From: Streptomyces sp. OR43 | GTDB taxonomy: Bacteria > Actinomycetota > Actinomycetes > Streptomycetales > Streptomycetaceae | DNA length: 47,006 bases | Direction of reading: 5' to 3' | Assembly: GCF_008042275.1 (NCBI RefSeq) | Contig: NZ_RDBK01000043.1 | Span: forward strand, 1,026,046-1,073,051 | Shown: piece by piece, positions 39,875-47,006 of the stretch | Layout of the letters: every line of letters begins with the position of its first letter | Numbering within the stretch: position 1 is the stretch's first letter | Notes under the pieces: model-generated | The model's database searches: none | What the model saw: the letters and a program-made list of their open reading frames with translations, nothing else | Told to the model about the DNA's origin: nothing | Made by a program: the position numbers and the translations under genes

Positions 39875-41416
39875 TCAGTGCGCGACGGCGGGGATCTTCG
39901 TTTCCTCCTGCGCTCCCTCCGGGGCACGCGAGGTGGCCGCAGGACCGCCCTGGTGACCGGCCTTGATCATGGTCAGCGCGATGGCGGCGGCGACAACCAG
40001 GATTCCGACAGCCCACCAGGTGGCGCTGGAGTATCCGCGCACCATGGCCTGTGCCTGAACCAGCTTCTGTGCGGCCGGAGTCGTCGCACCCGCCGCATGC
40101 GCGGCGAGGTACGCGGTCGTGGCCGAGGCCGCGATGGTGTTCAGGAGCGCGGTGCCGATGGCGCCGCCCACCTGCTGCGAGGTGTTGACCATCGCGGAGG
40201 CGACTCCGGCGTCACGCGGCTCGACGCCGTGGGTGGCGAGCGACATCGCGGGCATGAACGCCGTGCCCATGCCGAGTCCGAGCAGCAGCAGTCCCGGCAG
40301 CACCAGTCCGGCGTACGAGCTGCCGATGTCCATCTGCGTCAGGAACAGCATTCCGGTCGCGGCGACCAGGAAGCCCGGGCCCATGAGCAGTCGCGGCGGA
40401 ACCCTCGTCATCAGCCGGGCGCCGATCTGGGTGGAGCCCGTGATCATGCCGGCGACCATCGGGAGGAACGCCAGACCGGTCCTGATCGGCGAGTAGCCCT
40501 GGACGATCTGCAGGTAGTAGGTGAGGAACAGGAAGGTGCCGAACATCGCGATGACGGCGAGGCCGAGCGAGAGGTAGACACCGCCGCGGTTGCGGTCGGC
40601 GGGTACGCGCAGGGGCAGCAGTGGCGCCTTGACCCTGGCCTCGGTGACCAGGAACGCGCCGAGCAAAGCCGCGGAGGCCACGAACATGCCGATCGTCAGC
40701 GCGTCGGACCAGCCTGCGGACTCGGCGCGCGTGAAGCCGTAGACGAGGGAGACCAGGCCGAGGCTGGAGAGGACGACGCCGGGGATGTCGAGCGGCGCGC
40801 GGTTGCGGCCGCCGGCCGGCTCACGGATCACGAAGTAGGCGCCCAGGGCCGCCACGATCGCGAAGGGAACGTTGACGAAGAAGGTCCAGCGCCAGTTCAG
40901 GTACTCGGTGAGGGTGCCGCCGAGGATGAAGCCCACGGCTCCGCCACCACCGGCGATCGCGCCGTAGATGCCGAATGCCTTGGCGCGCTCCCTGGCCTCG
41001 GTGAACGTCACCGCGAGCAGCGAGAGCGCCGCGGGTGCGAGCAGCGCGCCGAAGACGCCCTGGAGGGCGCGGGCGCCGAGCATCATGGCCTCGCCCTGGG
41101 CGGCGCCGCCGAGCACGGAGGCGGTGGCGAAGCCGGTCAGTCCGACGAGGAAGGCCCGCTTACGGCCCCAGAGGTCGGCGATGCGGCCGCCGAAGAGCAG
41201 CAGACCGCCGAAAGCCAGGGCGTAGGCGGTGATGACCCACTGCCGGTTGCCGTCCGAGATGCCCAGGTCCTGCTGGGCGGAGGGCAGCGCGATGTTCACG
41301 ATGGTCGCGTCGAGCACGACCATCAGCTGTGCCAGGGCTATGAAGATCAGCGCCTTCCAGCGCTTCGGGTCGGGGCCCGCGTCGGCTTTTCCGGCGGACA
41401 GAGTTGTTTCGGACAT
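39875..41416 (-). CDS. DHA2-family multidrug MFS transporter
   Basis: The 513-residue protein has fourteen predicted membrane helices, motif A as GGRIADLWGRKRAFLVG, and LMVVLDATIVNIALP at helix 1, both hallmarks of DHA2 drug exporters. The helix-5 motif C is GAIAGGGGAVGFILGG. The start at ATG 41416 (MSETTLSAGKADAGPD) was chosen. The frame is open upstream through a repeat region that would give a PELSPE-type low-complexity sequence and is not thought to be translated in this frame. Divergent TetR gene and paired operators indicate drug-inducible expression. Confidence 0.9.
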   Translation of the reverse strand: MSETTLSAGKADAGPDPKRWKALIFIALAQLMVVLDATIVNIALPSAQQDLGISDGNRQWVITAYALAFGGLLLFGGRIADLWGRKRAFLVGLTGFATASVLGGAAQGEAMMLGARALQGVFGALLAPAALSLLAVTFTEARERAKAFGIYGAIAGGGGAVGFILGGTLTEYLNWRWTFFVNVPFAIVAALGAYFVIREPAGGRNRAPLDIPGVVLSSLGLVSLVYGFTRAESAGWSDALTIGMFVASAALLGAFLVTEARVKAPLLPLRVPADRNRGGVYLSLGLAVIAMFGTFLFLTYYLQIVQGYSPIRTGLAFLPMVAGMITGSTQIGARLMTRVPPRLLMGPGFLVAATGMLFLTQMDIGSSYAGLVLPGLLLLGLGMGTAFMPAMSLATHGVEPRDAGVASAMVNTSQQVGGAIGTALLNTIAASATTAYLAAHAAGATTPAAQKLVQAQAMVRGYSSATWWAVGILVVAAAIALTMIKAGHQGGPAATSRAPEGAQEETKIPAVAH

Positions 41417-41428
41417 GGAGGTACCCAC

Positions 41429-41543
41429 TTCGGGACTCAATTCGGGACCAAGTTCGGGACTCAGTTCGGGACTGCGGAAGAATGCGGAGCTGCGGAAGGA
41501 TGCGGGGCTGCGGAAGGACGCAGGGCTGCAAAAGGATTCGAGG
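41429..41543. repeat. Two adjacent tandem repeat arrays (12-bp and 18-bp units)
   Basis: About 3.5 copies of a 12-bp unit (TTCGGGACTCAA and variants) from 41429 to 41471 are followed by four copies of an 18-bp unit (CTGCGGAAGGATGCGGGG and variants) from 41472 to 41543. Both unit lengths are multiples of three. The arrays lie between a small ORF and the MFS start codon, overlapping the ORF's 3' end. Confidence 0.85.
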
Positions 41544-41631
41544 CTGAGTTGCCGGGGGCGCCGAACATCATGGCGGCCTGAGCGCAGGCGTCGGCCTTGG
41601 TGCGGGTCCGGCCCGGTGTGCGGTCCTGCAT
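41461..41631 (-). CDS. Small ORF with repeat-rich C-terminus before MFS gene
   Basis: A 56-codon frame starts at ATG 41631 (MQDRTPGRTRTKADACAQAA) with a strong GGGAGGGAG site 7 nt upstream. The C-terminal third is coded by the 18-bp repeats (PSAAPHPSAAPHSSAVP). It lies in the leader of the efflux operon after the operators, so it would be co-transcribed with the MFS gene. A translated leader controlling the exporter, or a small protein gene, are both possible. No family was recognised. Confidence 0.5.
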   Translation of the reverse strand: MQDRTPGRTRTKADACAQAAMMFGAPGNSASNPFAALRPSAAPHPSAAPHSSAVPN

Positions 41632-41682
41632 GAGTCCACTCCCTCCCTGGGCTGCCGGTTGCGGGTCCGGATAGAATGAAAC

Positions 41683-41697
41683 CGGAACACCGTTCAG
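41683..41697. promoter_or_regulatory. TetR operator candidate 1
   Basis: CGGAACACCGTTCAG is a close match (imperfect palindrome) to the site at 41709. It falls between putative -35 TTGCTG and -10 CATTCT boxes of the leftward efflux promoter. Confidence 0.6.
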
Positions 41698-41708
41698 CAA
41701 TCACAATA

Positions 41709-41723
41709 CGGAACATCGTTCCG
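41709..41723. promoter_or_regulatory. TetR operator candidate 2
   Basis: CGGAACATCGTTCCG is a perfect 6-3-6 palindrome, 23 nt before the TetR start codon. Copies 1 and 2 are 26 bp apart centre to centre and would let one repressor control both divergent promoters. Confidence 0.7.
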
Positions 41724-41745
41724 GAGCGCAAAGGGAACCCCTTCC

Positions 41746-42360
41746 ATGCCTGATCGCCCCACCGAGGAGCCGGTCGCCCGCCGTGTGCGGCCCGACGTCC
41801 AGCGCAACCTGGACGCCCTGCTGACCGCAGCCGCCGAGATCTTCGCGTCGGACGGCGTGGACGCCCCCGTGCGACGGATCACCGCCCGGGCCGGCGTGGG
41901 GGCGGGCACGCTCTACCGCCACTTCCCGCAGCGCTCCGACCTCATCACCGCCGTGTTCCGCCACGAGGTCGACGCCTGCGCCGAGGCCGCCCCCGCCCTC
42001 GCGGAGCAGCACGAACCGGTCGAAGCCCTCACCCTGTGGCTGCAGCGCTTCGCCCAGTTCGTCGCGGCCAAACGCGGCCTCAAGGCGGCTCTGCACTCGG
42101 GCGACCCCGCCTACGAGAGCCTGCCCGCCTACTTCCAGCAGCGCTTCCTCCCCGTCGTGACGGAACTCCTGGACAGTGCCGCCGCAGCCGGCGGGCTCCG
42201 CGCCGACATCCCCCCGCACGACCTGTTGCGCGCCATCAGCGATCTCGTCTCGCCGGACGACCAGGGCTACACGCGGCGCATGATCACGCTGCTCGTCAAC
42301 GGCCTCCGTTACGGCACGGACGGCGCCCTCCCCCTGACCGCGGACGGCGAGCACGGCTGA
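41746..42360 (+). CDS. TetR-family transcriptional regulator
   Basis: The 204-residue protein has a TetR helix-turn-helix at about residues 20-65 (ALLTAAAEIFASDGVDAPVR, then GVGAGTLYRHFPQRSDLI) and a helical ligand-binding C-terminus. It is divergent from the DHA2 exporter gene, and two GGAAC-N3-GTTC sites lie between. It most likely represses the exporter and itself until a drug binds. AAGGG precedes the ATG at 41746. Confidence 0.92.
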   Translation: MPDRPTEEPVARRVRPDVQRNLDALLTAAAEIFASDGVDAPVRRITARAGVGAGTLYRHFPQRSDLITAVFRHEVDACAEAAPALAEQHEPVEALTLWLQRFAQFVAAKRGLKAALHSGDPAYESLPAYFQQRFLPVVTELLDSAAAAGGLRADIPPHDLLRAISDLVSPDDQGYTRRMITLLVNGLRYGTDGALPLTADGEHG

Positions 42361-42394
42361 CCGGCCTCCGGACCTGATACGGACCGACTCCGAC

Positions 42395-43054
42395 GTGAAC
42401 GAGCAGACGCGGCCCGTGACCATCCGCGTGTTCATCGCCCTCGCCCCGCCCGACCCCGCGAAAGAAGAACTGGCCCGGGAACTTCTGCCTGCCTACGGCT
42501 CACATCCACGGATGCGCTGGAATCGCATCGAGGACTGGCACATCACCCTGGCGTTTCTCGGAGAGCTGCCTGTCGACACGGTCCCGCTCCTGCGTGCGCC
42601 GCTCGCCGGCATCGCAGCGGCGCATCCTTCACCGCGCCTTGCGCTGCGGGGCGGCGGAGACTTCGACGGCCGGGTCGTGTGGACCGGAGTCGACGGAGAT
42701 CTGGACGCGCTGCACGAGTTGGCCGCCGACGTACGCACGGCGGTCAGGGACTGCGGAATCGCGCTCGCGGACCGGCCCCTGCGACCGCATCTCACGCTGG
42801 CCCGCGCACGCCGGGGTGACCAGTCCTCGGCAGCGGAGATCGCGGCGGGGCTCGCCGGATTCACCGGCCGTCCGTGGGGTGCCGAACGCCTCCATCTGGT
42901 CGGCAGCAACGCCGCGCGGAGCACTGGGCCGATCCACTATCGCGACATCACGGCATGGCCCCTCGGGTCCGGGGACCGCGGCGAAAGGTCCTCGCCGCCT
43001 CCGCCGGCCACGGGTTCGGTACGGACCGGCCAGGCCGGCCGGCACCGCCCATGA
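42395..43054 (+). CDS. thpR: RNA 2',3'-cyclic phosphodiesterase (ThpR/2H family)
   Basis: The 219-residue protein has the two signature HxTx motifs of 2H phosphoesterases, HITL (H49) and HLTL (H132), in the order and spacing of ThpR, plus VFIALAPP near the N-terminus. These enzymes open 2',3'-cyclic phosphates on RNA ends. The start GTG 42395 has no strong site; GTG 42416 is an alternative. The last 30 residues (SSPPPPATGSVRTGQ) are a disordered extension beyond the usual family length. Confidence 0.85.
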   Translation: MNEQTRPVTIRVFIALAPPDPAKEELARELLPAYGSHPRMRWNRIEDWHITLAFLGELPVDTVPLLRAPLAGIAAAHPSPRLALRGGGDFDGRVVWTGVDGDLDALHELAADVRTAVRDCGIALADRPLRPHLTLARARRGDQSSAAEIAAGLAGFTGRPWGAERLHLVGSNAARSTGPIHYRDITAWPLGSGDRGERSSPPPPATGSVRTGQAGRHRP

Positions 43055-43096
43055 CGGTTGATCACTGAACCGGCACCGGGGGCCGGGGCACCTGCT

Positions 43097-43468
43097 TCAG
43101 AGGGACTCGTCGCCTCGGCGGAACTCGTGGACGAGCTGGATCTCGCCGACGATGTGGGCGTTGAAGTCGTCCAGCTCCTCGGCCGGAACCCAGAGTTCGA
43201 GGATCGTCCGCCCGCCGGCCTGTTGCACGGGGTACCGGCTCAGGAACTCCGCCTCGACCTCGAATCGGGTGACGAAGCCGGCGCCGTCGTGCTTCACGTT
43301 CCAGTCGCGCGCGATCCGCACCGCATAGTCCTCGTTGAGAACCGGGTAGAAGATCGGCTGCTCGGGCAGCCGGGGCGGCCAGGCACGCCAGTTCAGCTCC
43401 CTGACCAGATCCAGCTCCACGGGTCCGGTGGGGCGCCAGAGGGTCGTCGTCGCTGTCCGCCCGGTCAT
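43097..43468 (-). CDS. Small conserved protein (so-called ADP-ribosylation/crystallin J1 type)
   Basis: The 123-residue protein starts MTGRTATTTLWRPTGPVELD and contains RLPEQPIFYPVLNEDYAVRIARDWNV and LWVPAEELDDFNAHIVGEIQ. Such proteins are common in actinomycetes and usually labelled ADP-ribosylation/crystallin J1, although the sequence lacks a recognisable ADP-ribosylglycohydrolase fold. GGAGAG lies 9 nt before ATG 43468, so the longer frame from 43501 was not used. Function unknown. Confidence 0.75.
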   Translation of the reverse strand: MTGRTATTTLWRPTGPVELDLVRELNWRAWPPRLPEQPIFYPVLNEDYAVRIARDWNVKHDGAGFVTRFEVEAEFLSRYPVQQAGGRTILELWVPAEELDDFNAHIVGEIQLVHEFRRGDESL

Positions 43469-43640
43469 CCGTATCGCTCTCCGCACGTGGGCCCCACCCA
43501 TGTGTCGGGCCGGAAGCCGGACCTTACCGTCACCGCAAACTCACCGGCCACCTACTTCCCGCCGCCCCGACGACGGGTGGTCCGGCCGGCGGCGGCAAAT
43601 GCGTGTGCCCGGGTGAGCGGGCCGCGCTATGGTCGTTCCC

Positions 43641-43709
43641 ATGAACGTCACCGGCTCTCACACCACCGCGACCGCGCGAGCGACCAGCTCGCCGGTTGCC
43701 GCCGTCTGA
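43641..43709 (+). CDS. Possible Ala/Thr-rich leader peptide
   Basis: A 22-codon frame (MNVTGSHTTATARATSSPVA, then AV) has five Ala and five Thr codons. The ATG lies 7 nt after a TATGGT box, which would give a leaderless transcript. A GACCG-GAAA-CGGTC hairpin follows the stop, and the alanyl-tRNA synthetase-like gene starts 126 nt downstream. The position suggests attenuation control, but this is inference. Nothing else is seen in 43469-43835. Confidence 0.4.
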   Translation: MNVTGSHTTATARATSSPVAAV

Positions 43710-43835
43710 CTTTCCCTCCCCCCGGCGACCGGAAACGGTCCGTCGGCAACGCCGTGGAGCCTCTGGCCCCGGCCGGGTGACTGAACGGTCCCGTTCTCCG
43801 GTGCCTCCCCCGCTGTGACGCGAAGGAGCCATCCC

Positions 43836-45002
43836 ATGCATACGGAAAAGCTGGTCAGCACGTTTGTCGAGTACTTCGAGGACCGCGGTCATCACCGGAT
43901 CGTCGGCTCGACCCTGCTGCCCCCGCCCGGCGACCCCGTCCTGTTCACCACCTCCGGCATGCACCCGCTCAAGCCGTACCTGGAGGGCCGCCCCCATCCT
44001 CTGGGCAGGCGGCTGGTCAACGTACAGCGCTGTCTGCGCACCACGGACCTGGAAGAGATCGGCGACCCCACGCATCTGACGGTCTTCGAGATGCTCGGCA
44101 CCTGGTCACTCGGCGACTACGAAGGTGCTCTCAGCCTCGACTGGGGGTACGGACTGCTCACCGAGGCCCTGGGCATCGATCCCGGCCGGCTCCACGCCAC
44201 CGTCTACGCCGGCGACAGCCAGTGCGAGCAGGACACGCCGTCACTTCAGCTGTGGCAGGACCGCGGGGTCCCCGTCGAACTCACCGTGGAGCACAACTGG
44301 TGGCCCAACGGAGCCGTCGGACCGTGCGGTCCCGACTCGGAGATCTTCCTGTGGAACGGCGACGGCCCGCCCCGGTCGACGCCCACCCAGGACGACCGCT
44401 GGGTGGAGGTGTGGAACCACGTGATGATGAGGCACCGCCGCCTCGACGACGGGTCCCTCGTGCCTCTCCCCCAGCGGAACGTCGACACCGGGCTCGGCCT
44501 GGAGCGGCTGGCCGCCCTGCTCCAGGGCAAGTCGTCCGTGTTCGAGTCCGACCTCTTCGAGCCGTGGCGTCGCCTCGTTCCGCCGCTGTGGCAGCTGGAC
44601 GAACCGTCGCTGCGCCTGCTCCTCGACCATCTGCGCTCGGCCGTCGTGGTGCTGGGCGACGGCGTGCGTCCGGCCAACACCGGGCGGGGCTACGTGCTGC
44701 GCCGCCTGGTGCGGCGGGTCCTCACCGCTCTGTGGCGGCAGGATCCCTCGTACGGTCTCGCCGACCTGCCCGACGACCTGGTCCGCCACACCCTGGACCA
44801 CTTCCGGCAGGACCTCCCGCCGGCCGCCGTACATCAGGTGCTGCTCGACGAGGAGCGCCGGTTCGGGCTCCTCATGGAGCGCGGCCGGCAGGTACTCGCC
44901 CGGCCGCGGTTCCGAGGCCGGCTCACCGAGGAGGACCTCCATTACCTCCACGACACCCACGGCCTGCCCCGTGACCTGGTCACGAGCCTGCGCCAAGGCT
45001 GA
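43836..45002 (+). CDS. Stand-alone alanyl-tRNA synthetase-like catalytic domain
   Basis: The 388-residue protein corresponds to the class II catalytic domain plus the start of the tRNA-recognition domain of AlaRS: FTTSGMHPLKPYL (motif 1 region), RLVNVQRCLRTTDLEEIG (motif 2), VGPCGPDSEIFLWN, and NVDTGLGLERLAALLQG (motif 3). GRGYVLRRLVRRVL is also conserved. Full AlaRS has about 880 residues; the editing and C-Ala domains are missing and the protein ends naturally. AAGGAG precedes ATG 43836. It may charge alanine onto a non-tRNA acceptor or tRNA without editing; it is unlikely to be the essential AlaRS. Confidence 0.85.
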   Translation: MHTEKLVSTFVEYFEDRGHHRIVGSTLLPPPGDPVLFTTSGMHPLKPYLEGRPHPLGRRLVNVQRCLRTTDLEEIGDPTHLTVFEMLGTWSLGDYEGALSLDWGYGLLTEALGIDPGRLHATVYAGDSQCEQDTPSLQLWQDRGVPVELTVEHNWWPNGAVGPCGPDSEIFLWNGDGPPRSTPTQDDRWVEVWNHVMMRHRRLDDGSLVPLPQRNVDTGLGLERLAALLQGKSSVFESDLFEPWRRLVPPLWQLDEPSLRLLLDHLRSAVVVLGDGVRPANTGRGYVLRRLVRRVLTALWRQDPSYGLADLPDDLVRHTLDHFRQDLPPAAVHQVLLDEERRFGLLMERGRQVLARPRFRGRLTEEDLHYLHDTHGLPRDLVTSLRQG

Positions 45003-45019
45003 CCCGCCACGCACCAGTG

Positions 45020-45046
45020 GGGACGGCATCCGGGCTGCCGTCCCCC
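45020..45046. terminator. 10-bp perfect hairpin terminator
   Basis: GGGGACGGCA and TGCCGTCCCC form a perfect stem with a 7-nt loop, 17 nt after the stop of the AlaRS-like gene. Confidence 0.65.
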
Positions 45047-45201
45047 GGCCGTGCCGCTGGGCCCTGTCAGGTTCGCGGGCCCGGACCGGAACGGCGTGGC
45101 CGGCTCGGCCCGCGGCGCACGGGCAGCCTGCGCTCGCCCGCGCGCGGGTTTCGGCCGACTGCGCGGCGGCGCGCGGGCGTTGTCGGGTGCGGGGTCAGGG
45201 C

Positions 45202-45248
45202 CGCTCCGGTGATCCGGTGGGCTCCGAACGAGTGGAATCACCGGAGCG
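45202..45248. repeat. 12-bp perfect inverted repeat upstream of serine hydrolase
   Basis: CGCTCCGGTGAT (45202-45213) is repeated in inverse at 45237-45248, 23 nt apart and about 80 nt before the start codon. It may be a paired operator or an RNA hairpin in the leader. The rest of 45047-45328 shows nothing recognisable. Confidence 0.5.
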
Positions 45249-45328
45249 CGTATCCGCCGCGGCCTTCCGTCCGGGGCCCGGGTGGTGATGTTGCTCTCCG
45301 CTCCCCGACCTGGACGAGGCCCCCTGAT

Positions 45329-46528
45329 ATGCGACGTATCCCAGCTCGACGTCTGTTCGCCGCCGCATCCCTCGTGGCGACCCTGCTGGCGCCCATGGCG
45401 GTGGGCTCCGCTCCGTCGGTGCACGCCGCGGGTGTCGACCGGCACGGCCGGGACGACTGCCCGCCCGGTGGCCTCGGCCCCGAAGTGAACGCCCGGCTGG
45501 ACAAGGCCGTCGAGGACGTCCGCCGACAGGCCGGCATTCCCGGTGTCGTCGTCGGGCTGTGGATGCCGGGCAAGGGCAGCTACGTCCGCGCGACCGGCGT
45601 CGCCGACAAGACCACCCGCGAGCCGATGGCCGCCGACTCCTACATCAGGATCGGCAGCGAGACCAAGACCTTCACCGTCACCGCTCTGCTCGAACTCGTC
45701 GACGACCATCGGATCCGGCTGGACGACCCGATCTCCAAGTACGTCCCCGGGGTGCGCGACGGCGACCGGATCACGCTCCGTCATCTCGCGGAGATGCGCA
45801 GCGGTCTGTTCCCGTACACCGCCGACGCGGACTTCACACACGACCTGCTCAGCAACCCGCAGCGCCACTTCACGCCGAAGGAACTGCTCGCGTACGGCAT
45901 GAAGCACCGGAACACCTTCGAGCCGGGCGCGCAGTTCCAGTACTCCAACTCCAACCTCGTCCTGCTCGGCCTGGTGATCGAGAAGGTCAGCGGCCAACGG
46001 ATCGAGGACGTCATCCACCATCGGGTGCTCCGCCCGTCCCGACTGCGCCATACACTCTTCCCGACGGGTCCCGGGTTCCCGGAGCCGCACCCGCGCGGCT
46101 ACACCAACCAGACGCTGAGCGGTGAGACCGAGGACGCCACGGACTGGAATCCCAGCTGGGCCTGGTCCGCCGGCGCGATGATCTCCGGTCTGCAGGACCT
46201 GCGCCGGTGGGCCAGGACCGTCGCCACCGGAGAGCTGCTGAGCCCCGCGACGCAGGCGCAGCGGCTCAGGACTCTTCCCACGGGCATCCCGGGCTTGAGC
46301 TACGGGCTCGGCATCTTCGAGACCGGCGGCTGGATCGGGCACAACGGTTCCCTGCCGGGGTACGAGACCGTGACCGTGTACCTGCCCTCGCAGAGGGCCA
46401 CCCTGGTCATCATGATCAATACGGACATCACCAGCGGGTCCCAGGAGCCGTCCACGCTGCTCGCCCGGGCCGTCACCGAGATCGTCACACCGGGCAACGT
46501 CTACGACGGTTCGGTCACGCCACGCTGA
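45329..46528 (+). CDS. Secreted SxxK serine hydrolase (beta-lactamase/DD-peptidase family)
   Basis: The 399-residue protein has a signal peptide ([22 protein letters not shown]) and the class C beta-lactamase/DD-peptidase set: SETK with S110 and K113, YSNSN as the Tyr motif, and GHNGSLPG as the third motif. Such proteins act on D-Ala-D-Ala peptides, beta-lactams or esters outside the cell. GAGG lies about 9 nt before ATG 45329. HNG in place of KTG fits DD-carboxypeptidase or esterase relatives rather than true beta-lactamases. Confidence 0.88.
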   Translation: MRRIPARRLFAAASLVATLLAPMAVGSAPSVHAAGVDRHGRDDCPPGGLGPEVNARLDKAVEDVRRQAGIPGVVVGLWMPGKGSYVRATGVADKTTREPMAADSYIRIGSETKTFTVTALLELVDDHRIRLDDPISKYVPGVRDGDRITLRHLAEMRSGLFPYTADADFTHDLLSNPQRHFTPKELLAYGMKHRNTFEPGAQFQYSNSNLVLLGLVIEKVSGQRIEDVIHHRVLRPSRLRHTLFPTGPGFPEPHPRGYTNQTLSGETEDATDWNPSWAWSAGAMISGLQDLRRWARTVATGELLSPATQAQRLRTLPTGIPGLSYGLGIFETGGWIGHNGSLPGYETVTVYLPSQRATLVIMINTDITSGSQEPSTLLARAVTEIVTPGNVYDGSVTPR

Positions 46529-46599
46529 GCTTCCTTTCGTCGTACGGTCGTCGCACCTTGAGGGGACGGGTCCTGCGGCAGGCAGGGCAGACTGTCCAT

Positions 46600-47006
46600 G
46601 TGACGACTCTGAGCAAGGGCGCCAACATGCCGGTGACGGCATCCACCGTGAGAGCCGTTCTGGGCTGGTCGCCGGGGTCCGGCGTGCCGGACGTGGATGC
46701 CTCCGCGCTGTTGCTGGCGAACAGCGGACGGGTCCGGTCCGACGACGACTTCGTCTTCTACAACCAGCCGCTGCACGCGTCCGGCGCCGTACGTCACCTC
46801 GGCAAGCAGGCGGGAGCCGACTCGCTCGATGTCGATCTGGGCGGGCTGGGACCGGACATCGAGCGGGTCGTTCTGTGCGCCTCGGCCGACGGGGGGACCT
46901 TCGGGCGGGTGCCCGGCCTTCATCTGCGTCTGCTCGACGCCGCGTCCGGTGTCGAGCTGGCCCGCTTCGACATGGCGGCCGGTGCGGAGACCGCCTATGT
47001 GAGCGG
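46600..47006 (+). CDS. TerD-domain protein, partial
   Basis: The frame starts at GTG 46600 ([20 protein letters not shown]) and runs off the right edge. The visible 135 residues match the TerD fold: [38 protein letters not shown] and [18 protein letters not shown], with the Asp residues that bind calcium. TerD proteins belong to tellurite-resistance/stress clusters and are common in several copies in Streptomyces. A longer C-terminal domain may follow outside the window. Confidence 0.85.
   Translation, partial: MTTLSKGANMPVTASTVRAVLGWSPGSGVPDVDASALLLANSGRVRSDDDFVFYNQPLHASGAVRHLGKQAGADSLDVDLGGLGPDIERVVLCASADGGTFGRVPGLHLRLLDAASGVELARFDMAAGAETAYVS

Noticed and set aside
41417..41731. N-terminal extension of the DHA2 exporter through the repeats (PELSPE repeats)
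   Set aside because: Low-complexity repeat translation over the operators and promoter; MFS exporters of this type start at the MSETT position.

Overview
The window is high-GC DNA of a Streptomyces-type actinomycete. The evidence is codon use rich in G/C at third positions, many ATGA/GTGA overlaps, GTG starts, a Tat-type lipoprotein, an RsbQ/RsbP stress module, a rifampicin-associated element in front of a rifampicin phosphotransferase gene, a THI-box riboswitch, and actinomycete integrative element (AICE) genes. No rRNA gene, complete tRNA gene or CRISPR array was seen.

Positions 1-10,341 are mobile DNA. The left part (1 to about 6,557) looks like the distal half of an AICE. It has a leftward operon (DUF6284-like protein, small membrane protein, SpdB-like spread protein, RRQRL-type zinc protein, HExxH metalloprotease), a divergent GntR/KorSA-like regulator with two perfectly inverted 18-nt operators, a GNAT acetyltransferase, and an AT-richer cargo pair (DUF3037-like protein plus HipA-like kinase). 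It ends at a 42-nt 3' fragment of a tRNA-Arg(CCU) gene, the signature of an attachment site. A second element starts right there: tyrosine integrase, XRE regulator, excisionase-like protein, then a DUF3631-type P-loop ATPase gene cut off near 10,341, where ordinary chromosome begins. The arrangement reads as two elements in tandem at one tRNA site, the second eroded by deletion.

Positions 10,419-20,643 hold a mannoside utilisation locus. Leftward genes encode a carbohydrate ABC importer (binding lipoprotein and two permeases, no ATPase). Rightward genes encode a type I mannose-6-phosphate isomerase-like protein with an extra N-terminal domain, a ROK-family sugar kinase, a LacI regulator and a GH38 alpha-mannosidase. 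Two related operator-like sites lie in the divergent promoter region. The cluster could import oligomannosides, trim them, phosphorylate mannose and convert it to fructose-6-phosphate.

Positions 20,866-32,349 carry an RsbQ-like hydrolase/RsbP-like phosphatase pair, a PAP2 phosphatase remnant, a conserved hypothetical gene, a TPP riboswitch with an NCS1-type transporter (likely HMP/thiamine precursor), a gamma-carbonic-anhydrase-like protein, a translationally coupled ATP-grasp enzyme and CocE-type hydrolase, a small hydrophobic protein with a SigB-type promoter, a PRC-barrel protein, and a HEAT-repeat protein next to a MerR-HEAT fusion.

Positions 32,463-47,006 carry the rifampicin phosphotransferase with its RAE, a secreted phosphodiester glycosidase, a secreted esterase, two MFS transporters (one with a divergent TetR gene, paired operators and a repeat-containing small ORF), a ThpR-type 2H phosphoesterase, a small conserved protein, a stand-alone alanyl-tRNA synthetase catalytic domain preceded by an Ala/Thr-rich leader ORF, a secreted SxxK serine hydrolase and the start of a TerD-domain gene.
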